64,000 bases of DNA from UBA1429 sp964482225 (GTDB lineage Bacteria; Chloroflexota; Anaerolineae; UBA1429), in contig CAYZWT010000023.1 in NCBI GenBank assembly GCA_964482225.1, positions 1 through 64,000 of the forward strand, written 5' to 3'. The notes under the pieces were generated by a model. It ran no database searches. It worked only from the letters and a program-made list of their open reading frames with translations, and had not been told where the DNA came from. A program made the translations under genes and the position numbers. Below are positions 55,381 through 63,707 of the stretch, one piece after another; the first letter of the stretch is position 1, and each line of letters begins with the position of its first letter.

Positions 55381-55389
55381 GGCTATAAT
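55362..55389 (+). promoter_or_regulatory. promoter of the NfnAB-like operon
   Basis: TGGACA (55362-55367) and TATAAT (55384-55389) are 16 bases apart; the start codon GTG 55429 is 40 bases further. This also argues against an upstream extension of the protein. Confidence 0.7.
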
Positions 55390-55428
55390 GGGCTGTCAAA
55401 TTGCCATCGTGCAGTGCAGGAGGAAATC

Positions 55429-56289
55429 GTGTATCGCATTCTTGCCAAGCAGGCGCACACGCCTGTTACCACCGAGTATCTGATCGAGGCGCCCGAGGTA
55501 GCGCAAAAGGCGCAAGCGGGGCAATTCGTCGTCTTGCGGGTGCACGCCCAGGGCGAGCGCATCCCCCTCACCATCGCCGACTATGACCGGGAGGCGGGCA
55601 CCATCACCGTGGTGGCCCAAGAGATCGGGCGTTCGACCCTGATGCTCAAGGACCTGGCCGTGGGCGATAGCCTGGCCAGCTTTACCGGCCCGCTGGGCCG
55701 CCCCACCGAGATCGAAAACTATGGCACCGTGGTGTTGGTGGGCGGCGGCCTGGGCATCGCGCCCATTTACCCCATCTGCCGCACCCTGCGCGAGGCGGGC
55801 AACCACGTGATCGCCATCATCGGGGCGCGCAACGCCGAGTTGCTCTTTTGGGAGGACAAGATGCGCGCCGTCACCGACGAGCTGATCGTCGTGACCGACG
55901 ATGGCAGCTATGCCCGCAAGGCCCTGGTGACCGAGCCCCTCAAGGAGCTGCTGGCATCCGATCGCCAGATCGCCCGCGTGTGGGGCATCGGCCCGGCGAT
56001 TATGATGAAGTTCATCACCCTCACCACCAAGCCCTTTGGCGTGCCCACCATCGTGAGCCTGAACTCGATCATGGTGGATGGCACAGGCATGTGCGGCGCC
56101 TGCCGGGTGTCTGTCGGCGGGCGCACCTATTTCGCTTGCGTGGATGGCCCCGAGTTCGACGGGCATCAGGTGGATTGGGACCTCTTGCTCAGCCGCCAAC
56201 GTTTCTACATCGAAGAAGAGCGCAAGGCGCTGGAGCTGTACCAGCAAGCAGCCCAGCAGACCCAGCCGCAGGAGACCAGCCGATCATGA
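55429..56289 (+). CDS. NfnB/SudB-like FAD/NAD-binding ferredoxin-NADP oxidoreductase subunit
   Basis: A 286-residue FAD/NAD(P)H-binding subunit: FAD-binding beta-barrel (about 1-95, with RIPLTIADYD), nucleotide domain with VGGGLGIAPIYPI, WGIGPAIMMKF, and a C-terminal [2Fe-2S] motif GTGMCGACRVSVGG...C. GTG 55429 follows GCAGGAGGA. This is the small subunit of NfnAB (electron-bifurcating transhydrogenase) or of sulfide dehydrogenase SudAB. Its stop overlaps the large subunit's ATG. Confidence 0.9.
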   Translation: MYRILAKQAHTPVTTEYLIEAPEVAQKAQAGQFVVLRVHAQGERIPLTIADYDREAGTITVVAQEIGRSTLMLKDLAVGDSLASFTGPLGRPTEIENYGTVVLVGGGLGIAPIYPICRTLREAGNHVIAIIGARNAELLFWEDKMRAVTDELIVVTDDGSYARKALVTEPLKELLASDRQIARVWGIGPAIMMKFITLTTKPFGVPTIVSLNSIMVDGTGMCGACRVSVGGRTYFACVDGPEFDGHQVDWDLLLSRQRFYIEEERKALELYQQAAQQTQPQETSRS

Positions 56290-57725
56290 CCAACCGCAGG
56301 CCCAACCAGACGCCCCGCCAGCCCATGCCGGCCCAAGAGCCGCAAGCGCGCGCCCACAATTTCGACGAGGTGGCCCTGGGCTATACCATCGAAATGGCCG
56401 TGGCCGAGGCCCACCGCTGCCTGCAATGCCGCCTGCCGCGTTGCGTGGCCGGGTGCCCCGTGCAGGTACGCATCCCCGAGTTTGTCCGCGCCTTGCGCGA
56501 TGGCGATATGTGGCAAGCGGTCGAGTATCTCAAGGACAAGAACAGCCTGCCCGCCATCTGCGGCCGGGTCTGCCCGCAAGAGAGCCAATGCGAGGCCGAG
56601 TGCATCGTGGGCCTGCGGGGCGAGCCGGTGGCCATCGGGCGCCTGGAGCGTTTTGTGGCCGATTGGGAGCAGCAGCAGGGCATTCGCGCCCCGGAGCAGG
56701 CGGCGCCCCGCCCGGAGCGCATCGCCGTCATCGGTTCCGGGCCCGCTAGCTTGACCGCCGCGGGCGACCTGGCCAAGCAAGGCTACCAGGTCGAGATCCT
56801 GGAGGCGCTGCACGAGCCGGGCGGCGTCCTGGTGTATGGCATCCCCGAGTTTCGCCTGCCCAAGGCCGTGGTGGCCGCCGAGATTGACTATCTGCGCAAG
56901 CTGGGCGTTACCATCCGCCTGAATATCGTGGTTGGCAAGCTTTATTCGCTGCGCGAACTGTTGCAGGACTATGACGCCGTGTTCCTGGGGACGGGTGCGG
57001 GCCTGCCGATGATGATGAACATCCCCGGCGAGAACCTGAACGGGGTCTATAGCGCCAACGAACTGCTCACCCGCGTCAACCTGATGAAGGCGTTCCAGTT
57101 CCCCGTGTGGGATACACCGGTGCGGGTGGGTGCCAAGGTGGCGGTGGTGGGCGCGGGCAACGTCGCAATGGATGCGGCGCGCAGCTCGCTGCGCCTGGGC
57201 GCCCAGGAGGTGCACATCGTCTATCGCCGCTCCCGCGACGAGGTGCCCGCCCGCCTGGAAGAGGTCGAGCACGCCGAGGAAGAGGGTATCATTTTCGATT
57301 TCCTCACCAACCCCATCGAGGTGCAGGGGAATGAGCAGGGCGTGGTGACCGGGCTGCGCTGCATTCGCATGGAGCTGGGCGAGCCCGACGCCAGCGGCCG
57401 CCGCAGCCCCATCCCCGTGGATGGCTCAGAGTTCGATATGGCGATGGATACGGTGGTGATGGCCCTGGGCACGCGCCCCAATCCCCTGGTGTTCAGCGAG
57501 GCAGAGGGCTTGGAGCGCTCGCGGCGGGGCACCGTTGTGGCGGATGCGGCCACGGGGCGCACGACGCTGGAGCGGGTCTGGGCCGGGGGCGACATTGTCA
57601 CCGGCGCGGCCACGGTGATCAGCGCCATGGGCGCGGGGCGGGTGGCCGCCAACGATATGGCCGCCTACTTGCAGGGCGGTGCCCAGGAGCCCTGGCAAAA
57701 GGAGCACGCCCCGGCCTCGGCCTGA
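56286..57725 (+). CDS. NfnA/SudA- or GltD-like NADPH oxidoreductase large subunit
   Basis: A 479-residue protein. An N-terminal Cys-rich domain with two [4Fe-4S]-type clusters (EAHRCLQCRLPRCVAGCPV, ICGRVCPQESQCEAEC) precedes two nucleotide-binding Rossmann folds (VIGSGPASLTAAGDLA, VVGAGNVAMDAARS). The end is GDIVTGAATVISAMGAGR. With the [2Fe-2S] small subunit overlapping by four bases, NfnAB/SudAB (ferredoxin-linked) is preferred over glutamate synthase; no large GltB gene is adjacent. A good terminator follows. Confidence 0.9.
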   Translation: MTNRRPNQTPRQPMPAQEPQARAHNFDEVALGYTIEMAVAEAHRCLQCRLPRCVAGCPVQVRIPEFVRALRDGDMWQAVEYLKDKNSLPAICGRVCPQESQCEAECIVGLRGEPVAIGRLERFVADWEQQQGIRAPEQAAPRPERIAVIGSGPASLTAAGDLAKQGYQVEILEALHEPGGVLVYGIPEFRLPKAVVAAEIDYLRKLGVTIRLNIVVGKLYSLRELLQDYDAVFLGTGAGLPMMMNIPGENLNGVYSANELLTRVNLMKAFQFPVWDTPVRVGAKVAVVGAGNVAMDAARSSLRLGAQEVHIVYRRSRDEVPARLEEVEHAEEEGIIFDFLTNPIEVQGNEQGVVTGLRCIRMELGEPDASGRRSPIPVDGSEFDMAMDTVVMALGTRPNPLVFSEAEGLERSRRGTVVADAATGRTTLERVWAGGDIVTGAATVISAMGAGRVAANDMAAYLQGGAQEPWQKEHAPASA

Positions 57726-57739
57726 GCCGGGCGAGCGAC

Positions 57740-57788
57740 GAGCGCGGGATGGCCTGGCCAGGGACGCCCCGCGCTCTTGTGTTTGTGG
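57740..57788 (+). terminator. intrinsic terminator after the NfnAB-like operon
   Basis: GAGCGCGGG (57740-57748) pairs with CCCGCGCTC (57768-57776), the loop can pair further at GGCC/GGCC, and TTGTGTTTGT follows. A T-rich tail makes this the better of the hairpins in the window's second half. Confidence 0.75.
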
Positions 57789-57813
57789 GCCAAGTTAGCG
57801 CGGAGGTAGAGAG

Positions 57814-58935
57814 ATGGGCATCTCGCTGGGCTTGGTAGGGCTGGGGCAGTTTGGCCGTGAGTTCGTGGGTCTCTTTGGCAAGCACCCAGAGGTCTCGCGC
57901 ATGGCGATCTGCGATGTGCGGGCCGACCGGGTGGCGGCTGTGGCCCGCGAGCACGGCATCGCCGAGTGCTACGCCAGCCTGGACGAGATGTGCCGCTCCG
58001 ATCTGGACGCTATCGCCATCGTCACCCAGCCCTGGCTGCACGCCGAGCAGGCCATGCAGGCGCTGGAGGCGGGCAAGCACGTCTATAGCGCCGTGCCCAC
58101 CACCTACGGCCCCGATGGCAACGCCCTGCTGGAGCAGTGCGACCGCCTTGTGGAGACGGTGCGGCGCACAGGCCAGATCTATATGCTGGGCGAGACGACC
58201 TACTTTCGGCGCGAAACCATGTTCTGCCGCCAACGAGCCGCCCAGGGCGCTTTTGGCCCACTAACATACGGCGAGTGCGAGTATTGGCACGACACGGACA
58301 GCCCCACCTCGAACCTGCGGGAGGTGTGGCGCAACCGTTGGGGCGAGCAGTGGAGCGCCGACAAGCGCGGCTGCATCCCCATGCACTATCCCACCCACGC
58401 CACCGCCAGCATGGTCTCCATCATGCAGGCCCACGCGCTGTCGGTCTCGGCCCTGGGCTACCGCATGCCGGGGGATGACTGGTATGCCGAGGATGGCTAC
58501 TGGGGCAACCCCTATGGCAACGAGGTGGCGCTGTACCGCATGAGCAACGGCGCCATCGTGCGCCACTGCGAGTTCCGCCGCATCGGGCACCCGGAGCGCG
58601 AGAGCTTTCGCCTCTTTGGAACGGAGGCATCCTTCATCAGTGATCCCTCCGGGGCGCGCTGGACCACCCGCCAGGGCTGGGAGCCGCTGGACCTGAGCGA
58701 CGTGCGCGAGCCGCTGCCCGCGCCCCTGGCCGACGACCTGGGGGGGCATGGCGGCTCGCATGCCTACCTGGTGCACGAGTTCGTCAATGCCTGCGCCCGC
58801 CGGCGGCTGCCCCGCATCCATGTGTGGGAGGCGGTGCGCTATCTGGCGCCCGGCATCGTGGCCCACCAATCGGCCTTGCGGGATGGCGAGCCCTTGCCGG
58901 TGCCTGATTGGGGCGACCCGCCGGCGGGGTGGTAA
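57814..58935 (+). CDS. Gfo/Idh/MocA-family oxidoreductase
   Basis: A 373-residue dinucleotide-dependent sugar oxidoreductase: GLVGLGQFGREFVGLF at the nucleotide fold, acidic residue in ICDVRADRV (NAD preference), IAIVTQPWLHAEQAMQALEAGKHVYSA and GQIYMLGETTYFRRE, then the C-terminal beta-sheet domain (MHYPTHATASMVS with a catalytic His). The EKP motif is replaced by a weak YSA, which is a variant of the family. ATG 57814 follows GGAGGTAGAG. Substrate unknown. It ends four bases before the convergent ArsA-like gene. Confidence 0.88.
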   Translation: MGISLGLVGLGQFGREFVGLFGKHPEVSRMAICDVRADRVAAVAREHGIAECYASLDEMCRSDLDAIAIVTQPWLHAEQAMQALEAGKHVYSAVPTTYGPDGNALLEQCDRLVETVRRTGQIYMLGETTYFRRETMFCRQRAAQGAFGPLTYGECEYWHDTDSPTSNLREVWRNRWGEQWSADKRGCIPMHYPTHATASMVSIMQAHALSVSALGYRMPGDDWYAEDGYWGNPYGNEVALYRMSNGAIVRHCEFRRIGHPERESFRLFGTEASFISDPSGARWTTRQGWEPLDLSDVREPLPAPLADDLGGHGGSHAYLVHEFVNACARRRLPRIHVWEAVRYLAPGIVAHQSALRDGEPLPVPDWGDPPAGW

Positions 58936-58939
58936 TGTG

Positions 58940-60115
58940 CTACGTCCCCGGCTCGCGAAAGGCCACCCGCAGCTCTTGGCCCTCGACGGCGGCCCAGGCG
59001 GGCTCTAGCGTGGCCAGCACCTGCGGCAAGATCAGCGAGCGCCGAAAGCGCCCCAGGCGCACGTGCAACTCGTTGCCGTCCTTCTCCAGCTCGACGGCCC
59101 CCGCCTCGACGCCCGCCAGCCGCAGCGAAAGGATATAGTGGCCGTTCTCCGTGGAAAAGCGCAGCGGCTGCTCCTCTGAAAGGGGGGCGACAGGATCCAG
59201 CGCGCCATACAGCCCCCGGGCCAGCTCGGCCAGGGCCTCGACGCCCACCACCTCGCGACGCATGAGCGCCACCTGGAACACCGGCAGGGGCGCAAAGGTC
59301 TCGGCCACCCGGTCCAGGTGCCCCGCCTGGTCGGCCTTCCAGTGCTCGAAAAAGGGGTCCTGAATCTCGGTGGGCAGGACGCGGTTGACGAAAATGGCGT
59401 CCACCGAGAGGCCGAACAGGCTCATGTAGGTAAAAGCCCGCTGGGTCTCTTGCACCGAGAGGTGGTCGGGATTGAGCACCAGCCGCACAGAGGTCTGGCG
59501 GGCGTCCGTCAGGATCTCCCGCAGGCGCTTGACCTCGTCAAAGAGTTGCTGGATCTGGCTTTGGATCAGCGCCTCGCTCAGGGGCAGCTTGATGGCCTTT
59601 TGCACCGTGGGCAACAGGAGGCGCGTGAGCCCGGAGGAGAGGCCCGCCAGGTGGCGCGCATACCAGCGTTGCAGGTCGGGCGCCCCCAGCAGGCGCATGG
59701 CGGCGCCGGTGGGGGCGCTGTCAATGATCAGCGCGTCATAGGCGCCGTCCTCGACATAACGCTTGATGCGCACCAGGGCCAGGATCTCGTCCAGTCCGGG
59801 CAGGATGGCCAGCTCGCCCGCCACGGGCGCCTGCACCCCCTGCTTGACCAACGCCTCGGCGATGCGCCGCTTGACGTTGCCCCAGTAGCGCTCCAACTCC
59901 TCGCCCGTGTCCAGCTCGGCGGCCCACAAACGAGGCGGCCCCACCGGTTGGGGCTCGTTGGTCAGGGACTGGCCCAGGGCATCGGCCAGACTGTGGGCGA
60001 TGTCGGTGCTGATGGCCAGGGTGCGATGGCCCAACTCGGCGCTGCGCAGGGCCGTCGCCGCCGAGAGGGTGGTCTTGCCGACCCCGCCCTTGCCGGTATA
60101 CAGGATGATACGCAC
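58940..60115 (-). CDS. ArsA/Get3-like ATPase with HSP20-like C-terminus
   Basis: A 391-residue deviant P-loop ATPase: GKGGVGKTT at 8-16, ISTDIAHSLADALGQS (switch I), LAILPGLDEILALV, LIIDSAPTGAAMRLL (switch II), and a C-terminal ArsA_HSP20-type beta domain (about 315-391; ILSLRLAGVEAGAVELEKDG, LHVRLGRFRRSLILP). In plants and bacteria such proteins target tail-anchored membrane proteins, or act with arsenite efflux; no arsB or arsR is nearby. GTG 60115. The preceding gene on the strand ends two bases away, so the two are coupled. Confidence 0.9.
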   Translation of the reverse strand: MRIILYTGKGGVGKTTLSAATALRSAELGHRTLAISTDIAHSLADALGQSLTNEPQPVGPPRLWAAELDTGEELERYWGNVKRRIAEALVKQGVQAPVAGELAILPGLDEILALVRIKRYVEDGAYDALIIDSAPTGAAMRLLGAPDLQRWYARHLAGLSSGLTRLLLPTVQKAIKLPLSEALIQSQIQQLFDEVKRLREILTDARQTSVRLVLNPDHLSVQETQRAFTYMSLFGLSVDAIFVNRVLPTEIQDPFFEHWKADQAGHLDRVAETFAPLPVFQVALMRREVVGVEALAELARGLYGALDPVAPLSEEQPLRFSTENGHYILSLRLAGVEAGAVELEKDGNELHVRLGRFRRSLILPQVLATLEPAWAAVEGQELRVAFREPGT

Positions 60116-60117
60116 GG

Positions 60118-60609
60118 TCAGGCTGAGGTCAGCCGCGCAGCCAGAGCCTCTAGCACGGCGGCGCGCTGCAGGTGCGCCGCCTCATAGTCGCGCACCAAGA
60201 CCAGTTGCTCCTGAGAGAGCCCCTCCAGCCGCGCGATGATCTCGTCGCTGCCCAGCACACTGTATCCGGCAATGGGTAGCACCGGGATATGATGGGAGAG
60301 GGGCTTGTCGGCGGGCTTGGCCTTTTTCGAGACCAGCCCGATCAGGGCGCGGGTGACAGGGCCAGGGTGCTCGGCGGCCTCTTCGCCGGCGCGGTGAGCC
60401 GCCCGCATGGTGTTCACCAGGGCGCGGCCGGCCAGCAAGGTGAGCCCGATGCCGGTAAGCACCACATCCTCGGCGGCGCGGCGCAGCGGCTCGGCGTTCA
60501 CCTTGGGCAGGGCGATCTCCTGGCGGCGGGGCAGGTGCAGCTCGAACTCGACCACGCGCCCGGCCTCTTCTGACTGGGGGTTCTGCAACGTCATCTCGTG
60601 GCTATCCAT
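60118..60609 (-). CDS. soluble/membrane-associated protein coupled to the ArsA-like ATPase, function unknown
   Basis: A 163-residue protein: acidic beta-start (VVEFELHLPRRQEIALPKV), a hydrophobic-leaning helix near 45-65 (EDVVLTGIGLTLLAGRALV), a basic helix (MRAAHRAGEEAAEHPG), a KKAKPADK linker, and a C-terminal helical region (SQEQLVLVRDYEAAHLQRAAVLEALAARL). The C-terminus is like other Chloroflexota/actinobacterial proteins that bind poly-acid or lipid surfaces, but no family is secure. It directly precedes the ArsA-like gene, with a two-base gap, so it may be its cofactor or substrate. Confidence 0.7.
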   Translation of the reverse strand: MDSHEMTLQNPQSEEAGRVVEFELHLPRRQEIALPKVNAEPLRRAAEDVVLTGIGLTLLAGRALVNTMRAAHRAGEEAAEHPGPVTRALIGLVSKKAKPADKPLSHHIPVLPIAGYSVLGSDEIIARLEGLSQEQLVLVRDYEAAHLQRAAVLEALAARLTSA

Positions 60610-60681
60610 AGGTCCTCCTGTGCGCGCCAGGCGCGCTGTACGGCGAACGGAAACGGCCCACATGGGCCGCGATTCTGATGA

Positions 60682-61392
60682 CTATACGTCGTCCAAAGCC
60701 GAGGGTTGCAGTGGGGGCCGTTGTTGCGGCGTGCGGCCATTCGAGGGGCAGCGCTCCGCCAGGGGACACCCGGGGCAGGCGGGTTTCTTGAGGCAGTGCT
60801 CTTTGCAGTGCTGCACGATCAGGGCGTGATACTCGTTGTAGCGGGCCGTATCGGGGGGCATCTGCCCGGTGAACCAGCCCTGCACCTGAGCATAGGGCGC
60901 CCGCTCGGCCCAGGCATGGCCCAGGCGCGCCAGCAAGCGCCGCGTATAGCTGTCCACGACGAAAAAGGGCTTGTCCAGGGCGTAGAGCAGGATGCTATCG
61001 GCGGTCTCGGGGCCCACGCCGGGCACGGCCAGCAGTTCGGCGCGCAGTGGCTCCCCTGGCAGGGCCGCCGCCCCCGCGATGCCGCCGCGCTCCCGCAGAA
61101 AGGCCAGCACATGGCGCAGCCGCTCGTACTTGATGTTATAGAACCCGGAGGAGCGGATGGCGTCCTTGAGCTCGCCCTCCGGCGCGGCCAGCAGCGCCTC
61201 CAGCTCCAGCAGTCGCCGCGCCCTGAGCTGCTCGATGGCGAGGGCGACGTTGCGCCAGGCGGTGTTCTGCGTCAACACCGCGCCCACCACCACCTCCAGG
61301 GGCGTCTCGGCGGGCCACCAGTCTTGCGGGCCATAGGCGGCCAAGAGGCGTTGGTATAGATCGTGGGCGTTCAGCGGGACGGTTGCTGGCAT
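60682..61392 (-). CDS. nth: endonuclease III-like HhH-GPD DNA glycosylase
   Basis: A 236-residue protein: HhH motif LLAVPGVGPETADSILLY, catalytic Asp in FFVVDSYTRRLL, the KDAIRSSGFYNIKYERLRHVLAF region, and a [4Fe-4S] cluster C-x6-C-x2-C-x5-C at the C-terminus (CLKKPACPGCPLAERC). The catalytic Lys of EndoIII lies in LTQNTAWRNV (position normally TQQTK; here N/T), so it may be a monofunctional glycosylase as in archaeal-type endonuclease III. The start is not linked to a neighbour. Confidence 0.88.
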   Translation of the reverse strand: MPATVPLNAHDLYQRLLAAYGPQDWWPAETPLEVVVGAVLTQNTAWRNVALAIEQLRARRLLELEALLAAPEGELKDAIRSSGFYNIKYERLRHVLAFLRERGGIAGAAALPGEPLRAELLAVPGVGPETADSILLYALDKPFFVVDSYTRRLLARLGHAWAERAPYAQVQGWFTGQMPPDTARYNEYHALIVQHCKEHCLKKPACPGCPLAERCPSNGRTPQQRPPLQPSALDDV

Positions 61393-61497
61393 GATAGGGT
61401 CTCCGGGAATGGTTGCACAAGGTGTAGCTAGAGACGAATCTGGCCCGCACTTTCTTTTCTGCGATCTCTGCGCGAGCCTGTCTCCTCGCGGCTGCCA

Positions 61498-62295
61498 TCA
61501 GGGCGCCAGCCACTCTTGGGCCAGGTGCTCTAGCATGCCGTCGGCCTGCCACGCGGCCAGCGCCGCGTCCACCTCGCCCAGCAGGCGGGGGGCCTCCGGG
61601 CGCACGGCGATCACAAAGGGCTCATCGGTCAATGGCTCGCCCGCCACGCGCAGCGGGTAGGCGGCCAGTAAGGCCAGAGCGCTCACCCTGTCGCAGATTA
61701 GCGCATCGGCCTCACCGGCCACCAGGGTGCGCGCTGCCTCGTCCAACTCGCGAAAGGGCGTCACCTCCCAGGCCAAGGCGCGGTCGCGATCCAGGCTGCG
61801 GGCCAGTTGGTGGCCTGTGGCGCCCAGCTCGACTGCCACGGTCCCGCCGCGCAGGTCAGCGGGCGAGGCCGTGGTCTCGTCCGCCGTGGGCACCAGCAGC
61901 ACCTGCCCGGCGGCAAAGTAAGCCTGCGAGTAGCGCACGTCGCGGGTGAGCATCCGGTCGTAGGGCAGGGCCGAGAGCAGCAGATCCACCCGACCGGTAT
62001 AGAGGGCGTCGTACAGGCCGTCAAAGTGGATATTGATGAACTCGATCTCGACCCCCCAACGCGCGGCCAAGGCGCGCCCCAGGGCCACGTCATAGCCATG
62101 GAACGCGCCCGCCTCGTCCACCCACTCAAAGGGCGGGTAGCTGGCGTCCATGCCCACCCGCAGCGCGCCCCGGGCCTGGATGCGGTCCCAAGTCTCGCGG
62201 CGCTGATGGCCCTGGCGCGTCCAGAGCAGCGCCCCCAGCGCCATCAGCGCCAGGGCCACGGCCCCGCCCCAGAGGAACCTGCGCCGACCTACCAT
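61498..62295 (-). CDS. amino-acid-type solute-binding protein (SBP family 3)
   Basis: A 265-residue exported protein with a Tat-like start (RRRFLWGG) and signal helix to about 30, then a family 3 solute-binding domain: ALRVGMDASYPPFEWVDEAGAFHGYDVALGRALA, VDLLLSALPYDRMLTRDVRYSQAYF, and GGTVAVELGATGHQLA. It should bind a polar amino acid or similar solute. No ABC permease or ATPase is adjacent. Its start overlaps the stop of the glycosidase gene by one base. Confidence 0.88.
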   Translation of the reverse strand: MVGRRRFLWGGAVALALMALGALLWTRQGHQRRETWDRIQARGALRVGMDASYPPFEWVDEAGAFHGYDVALGRALAARWGVEIEFINIHFDGLYDALYTGRVDLLLSALPYDRMLTRDVRYSQAYFAAGQVLLVPTADETTASPADLRGGTVAVELGATGHQLARSLDRDRALAWEVTPFRELDEAARTLVAGEADALICDRVSALALLAAYPLRVAGEPLTDEPFVIAVRPEAPRLLGEVDAALAAWQADGMLEHLAQEWLAP

Positions 62296-63434
62296 CAGGG
62301 GGCCTCCTCCAGATACTCGTAGGGACGCCCGTGGGCATAGTTGGCCAGCTCGGTATAGAGGGGCTTGGGCACGAAATCAGGGGTCACAAAGGCGTAATAG
62401 TCCTGGTAGGTGCGCTGGTCCCAGGGGTAGCGAAAGGCCCACAGCGCCACCGCCTGGCACCAATCCCATTGCTCCAGCGCCAGCTCATAGGCGCCGATGG
62501 TGTAAAGAAGCCGCTGGTAGGGGCGCACCGCCTTGGCCCAGCGCGGATGGTCGTTCCAGCCCCCTTCTGTGATATAGCCGGGCTTGTGGGCGTCGCCGTG
62601 GGCGACCATGATCTCGCGCAGCAACTCCACCCGGCGAAAGTTGACCTGGTCGCGGGCGGGCGGGTCATCGTGGGGGAGGGCAAAGCCATAGGCATGCATG
62701 GCCAGGCCGTCGAAATAGTCGCCGGCGCCCGCGACGTACATGGCTTCCAGGTAAAGCAGGTCGTCCATGCCCCACTCACTGCCCGGCGGCGCCATGGTGG
62801 GAGCCAGCCCGGCGGCCAGCACGCGCATCTCGGGCGCGGCGGCCTTGATGGCGAGATAGCTCTGGCGCAGCAGTTCGGTGTAGGCCGCCGGATCGGGCAA
62901 GCGATAGCCCCACTCGAAACTCAGGTTGGGCTCGTTCCAGATGATGATGCCTTCCACGCGCCCCGCAAAGTGGGCCGCAAAGGCGGCCACAAAGCGGGCA
63001 TAGTCGCCATAGTGCTCGGGGTCCAGATAGCGAAAGGTGGTCTCGGCGGGGCGCGCCCACTCGGGCACGAAATCAATGCGGGCCAGGACGGTCAGCCCCT
63101 GGGCGCGGGCGTGTTCAATGATCATGTCGGCGCGGCGCCAGTCGTAGCGGCCCGGGCGCGGCTCGTGGTAGGCCCAGGGGAAATACTCGACCACCCAGGG
63201 CGCGCCCATCTCGCGTACCATCTCGAAAGTGCGCTGGATCTTCCACTCTTCCACCTCATCGGTGAGGCGGGTGTGGACGCCCATCTTGGGGTTGCGGGTC
63301 TCCACGGCTTGGGGCGGGCCGATGACCACCAGCCGTTGGGGCGGTGCGCTGAGGCTCCAAGCTGCGGCGAGCAAGAGAGCCGCGCGGCCCAACGCCCGGG
63401 CGACCGAAACGAACGGCCAGGCCTGTCTTGTCAT
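62295..63434 (-). CDS. exported TIM-barrel glycoside hydrolase (GH39/GH5-like)
   Basis: A 379-residue protein with an N-terminal signal helix (about 13-30) and a (beta/alpha)8 barrel: IIIWNEPNLSFEWG has the acid/base Glu (NEP), and YITEGGWNDH has the nucleophile Glu. This pair is typical of clan GH-A families 39 and 5; the exact family is not certain. It is first of a two-gene unit with the solute-binding protein, so a carbohydrate or glycoconjugate hydrolysis product could be bound by it. Start ATG 63434 lies inside the tRNA promoter on the other strand. Confidence 0.82.
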   Translation of the reverse strand: MTRQAWPFVSVARALGRAALLLAAAWSLSAPPQRLVVIGPPQAVETRNPKMGVHTRLTDEVEEWKIQRTFEMVREMGAPWVVEYFPWAYHEPRPGRYDWRRADMIIEHARAQGLTVLARIDFVPEWARPAETTFRYLDPEHYGDYARFVAAFAAHFAGRVEGIIIWNEPNLSFEWGYRLPDPAAYTELLRQSYLAIKAAAPEMRVLAAGLAPTMAPPGSEWGMDDLLYLEAMYVAGAGDYFDGLAMHAYGFALPHDDPPARDQVNFRRVELLREIMVAHGDAHKPGYITEGGWNDHPRWAKAVRPYQRLLYTIGAYELALEQWDWCQAVALWAFRYPWDQRTYQDYYAFVTPDFVPKPLYTELANYAHGRPYEYLEEAP

Positions 63435-63456
63435 CTCGCTGCGCTTATGCTAGACT
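63428..63456 (+). promoter_or_regulatory. promoter of tRNA-Arg
   Basis: TTGTCA (63428-63433) and TAGACT (63451-63456) are 17 bases apart; transcription would start about 4 bases before the tRNA 5' end at 63467. It overlaps the 5' end of the glycosidase gene on the minus strand. Confidence 0.65.
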
Positions 63457-63466
63457 GTGTCACCGC

Positions 63467-63539
63467 GCCCCAGTAGCTCAGAGGATAGAGCAGAGGTTTC
63501 CTAAACCTTGTGTCGGGGGTTCAACTCCCTCCTGGGGTA
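63467..63539 (+). tRNA. tRNA-Arg (anticodon CCT)
   Basis: A 73-nt cloverleaf: acceptor GCCCCAG/CTGGGGT (a G1-U72 wobble closes it), D-stem GCTC/GAGC, anticodon stem GAGGT/ACCTT (one G-U pair), loop TTCCTAA with anticodon CCT (reads AGG), T-stem GGGGG/CCCTC with a G-U pair and TTCAACT loop. CCA is not encoded. AGG is a rare Arg codon in GC-rich genomes. Confidence 0.93.
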
Positions 63540-63646
63540 CCTCACCACACCGTCTGGTGGTTTGCCCGCCGAACACAATCACGAGCAAGCATAGCACAGC
63601 CGTTCCCCGGCCCCAAACCCTGCCGCGCCGGGTGGCCGCAACGGCA

Positions 63647-63681
63647 CGCGCCGCGCCCCAACCAGTGTGGAGCGCGGCGCG
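63647..63681. terminator. hairpin between tRNA-Arg and the dehydrogenase end
   Basis: A perfect 10-bp stem (CGCGCCGCGC at 63647-63656 with its complement at 63672-63681), followed by CTTTG. Located between convergent units and likely to terminate both. A weaker CACCA/TGGTG hairpin with TTT at 63542-63558 is closer to the tRNA. Confidence 0.5.
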
Positions 63682-63707
63682 CTTTGTGCGGCAAGGGGTT
63701 CGCTGCG

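Noticed and set aside
55204..55428. 75-residue N-terminal extension of the NfnB-like protein
   Set aside because: A promoter (TGGACA-16-TATAAT) lies in it and GTG 55429 has a strong ribosome site; the family starts at the later codon.
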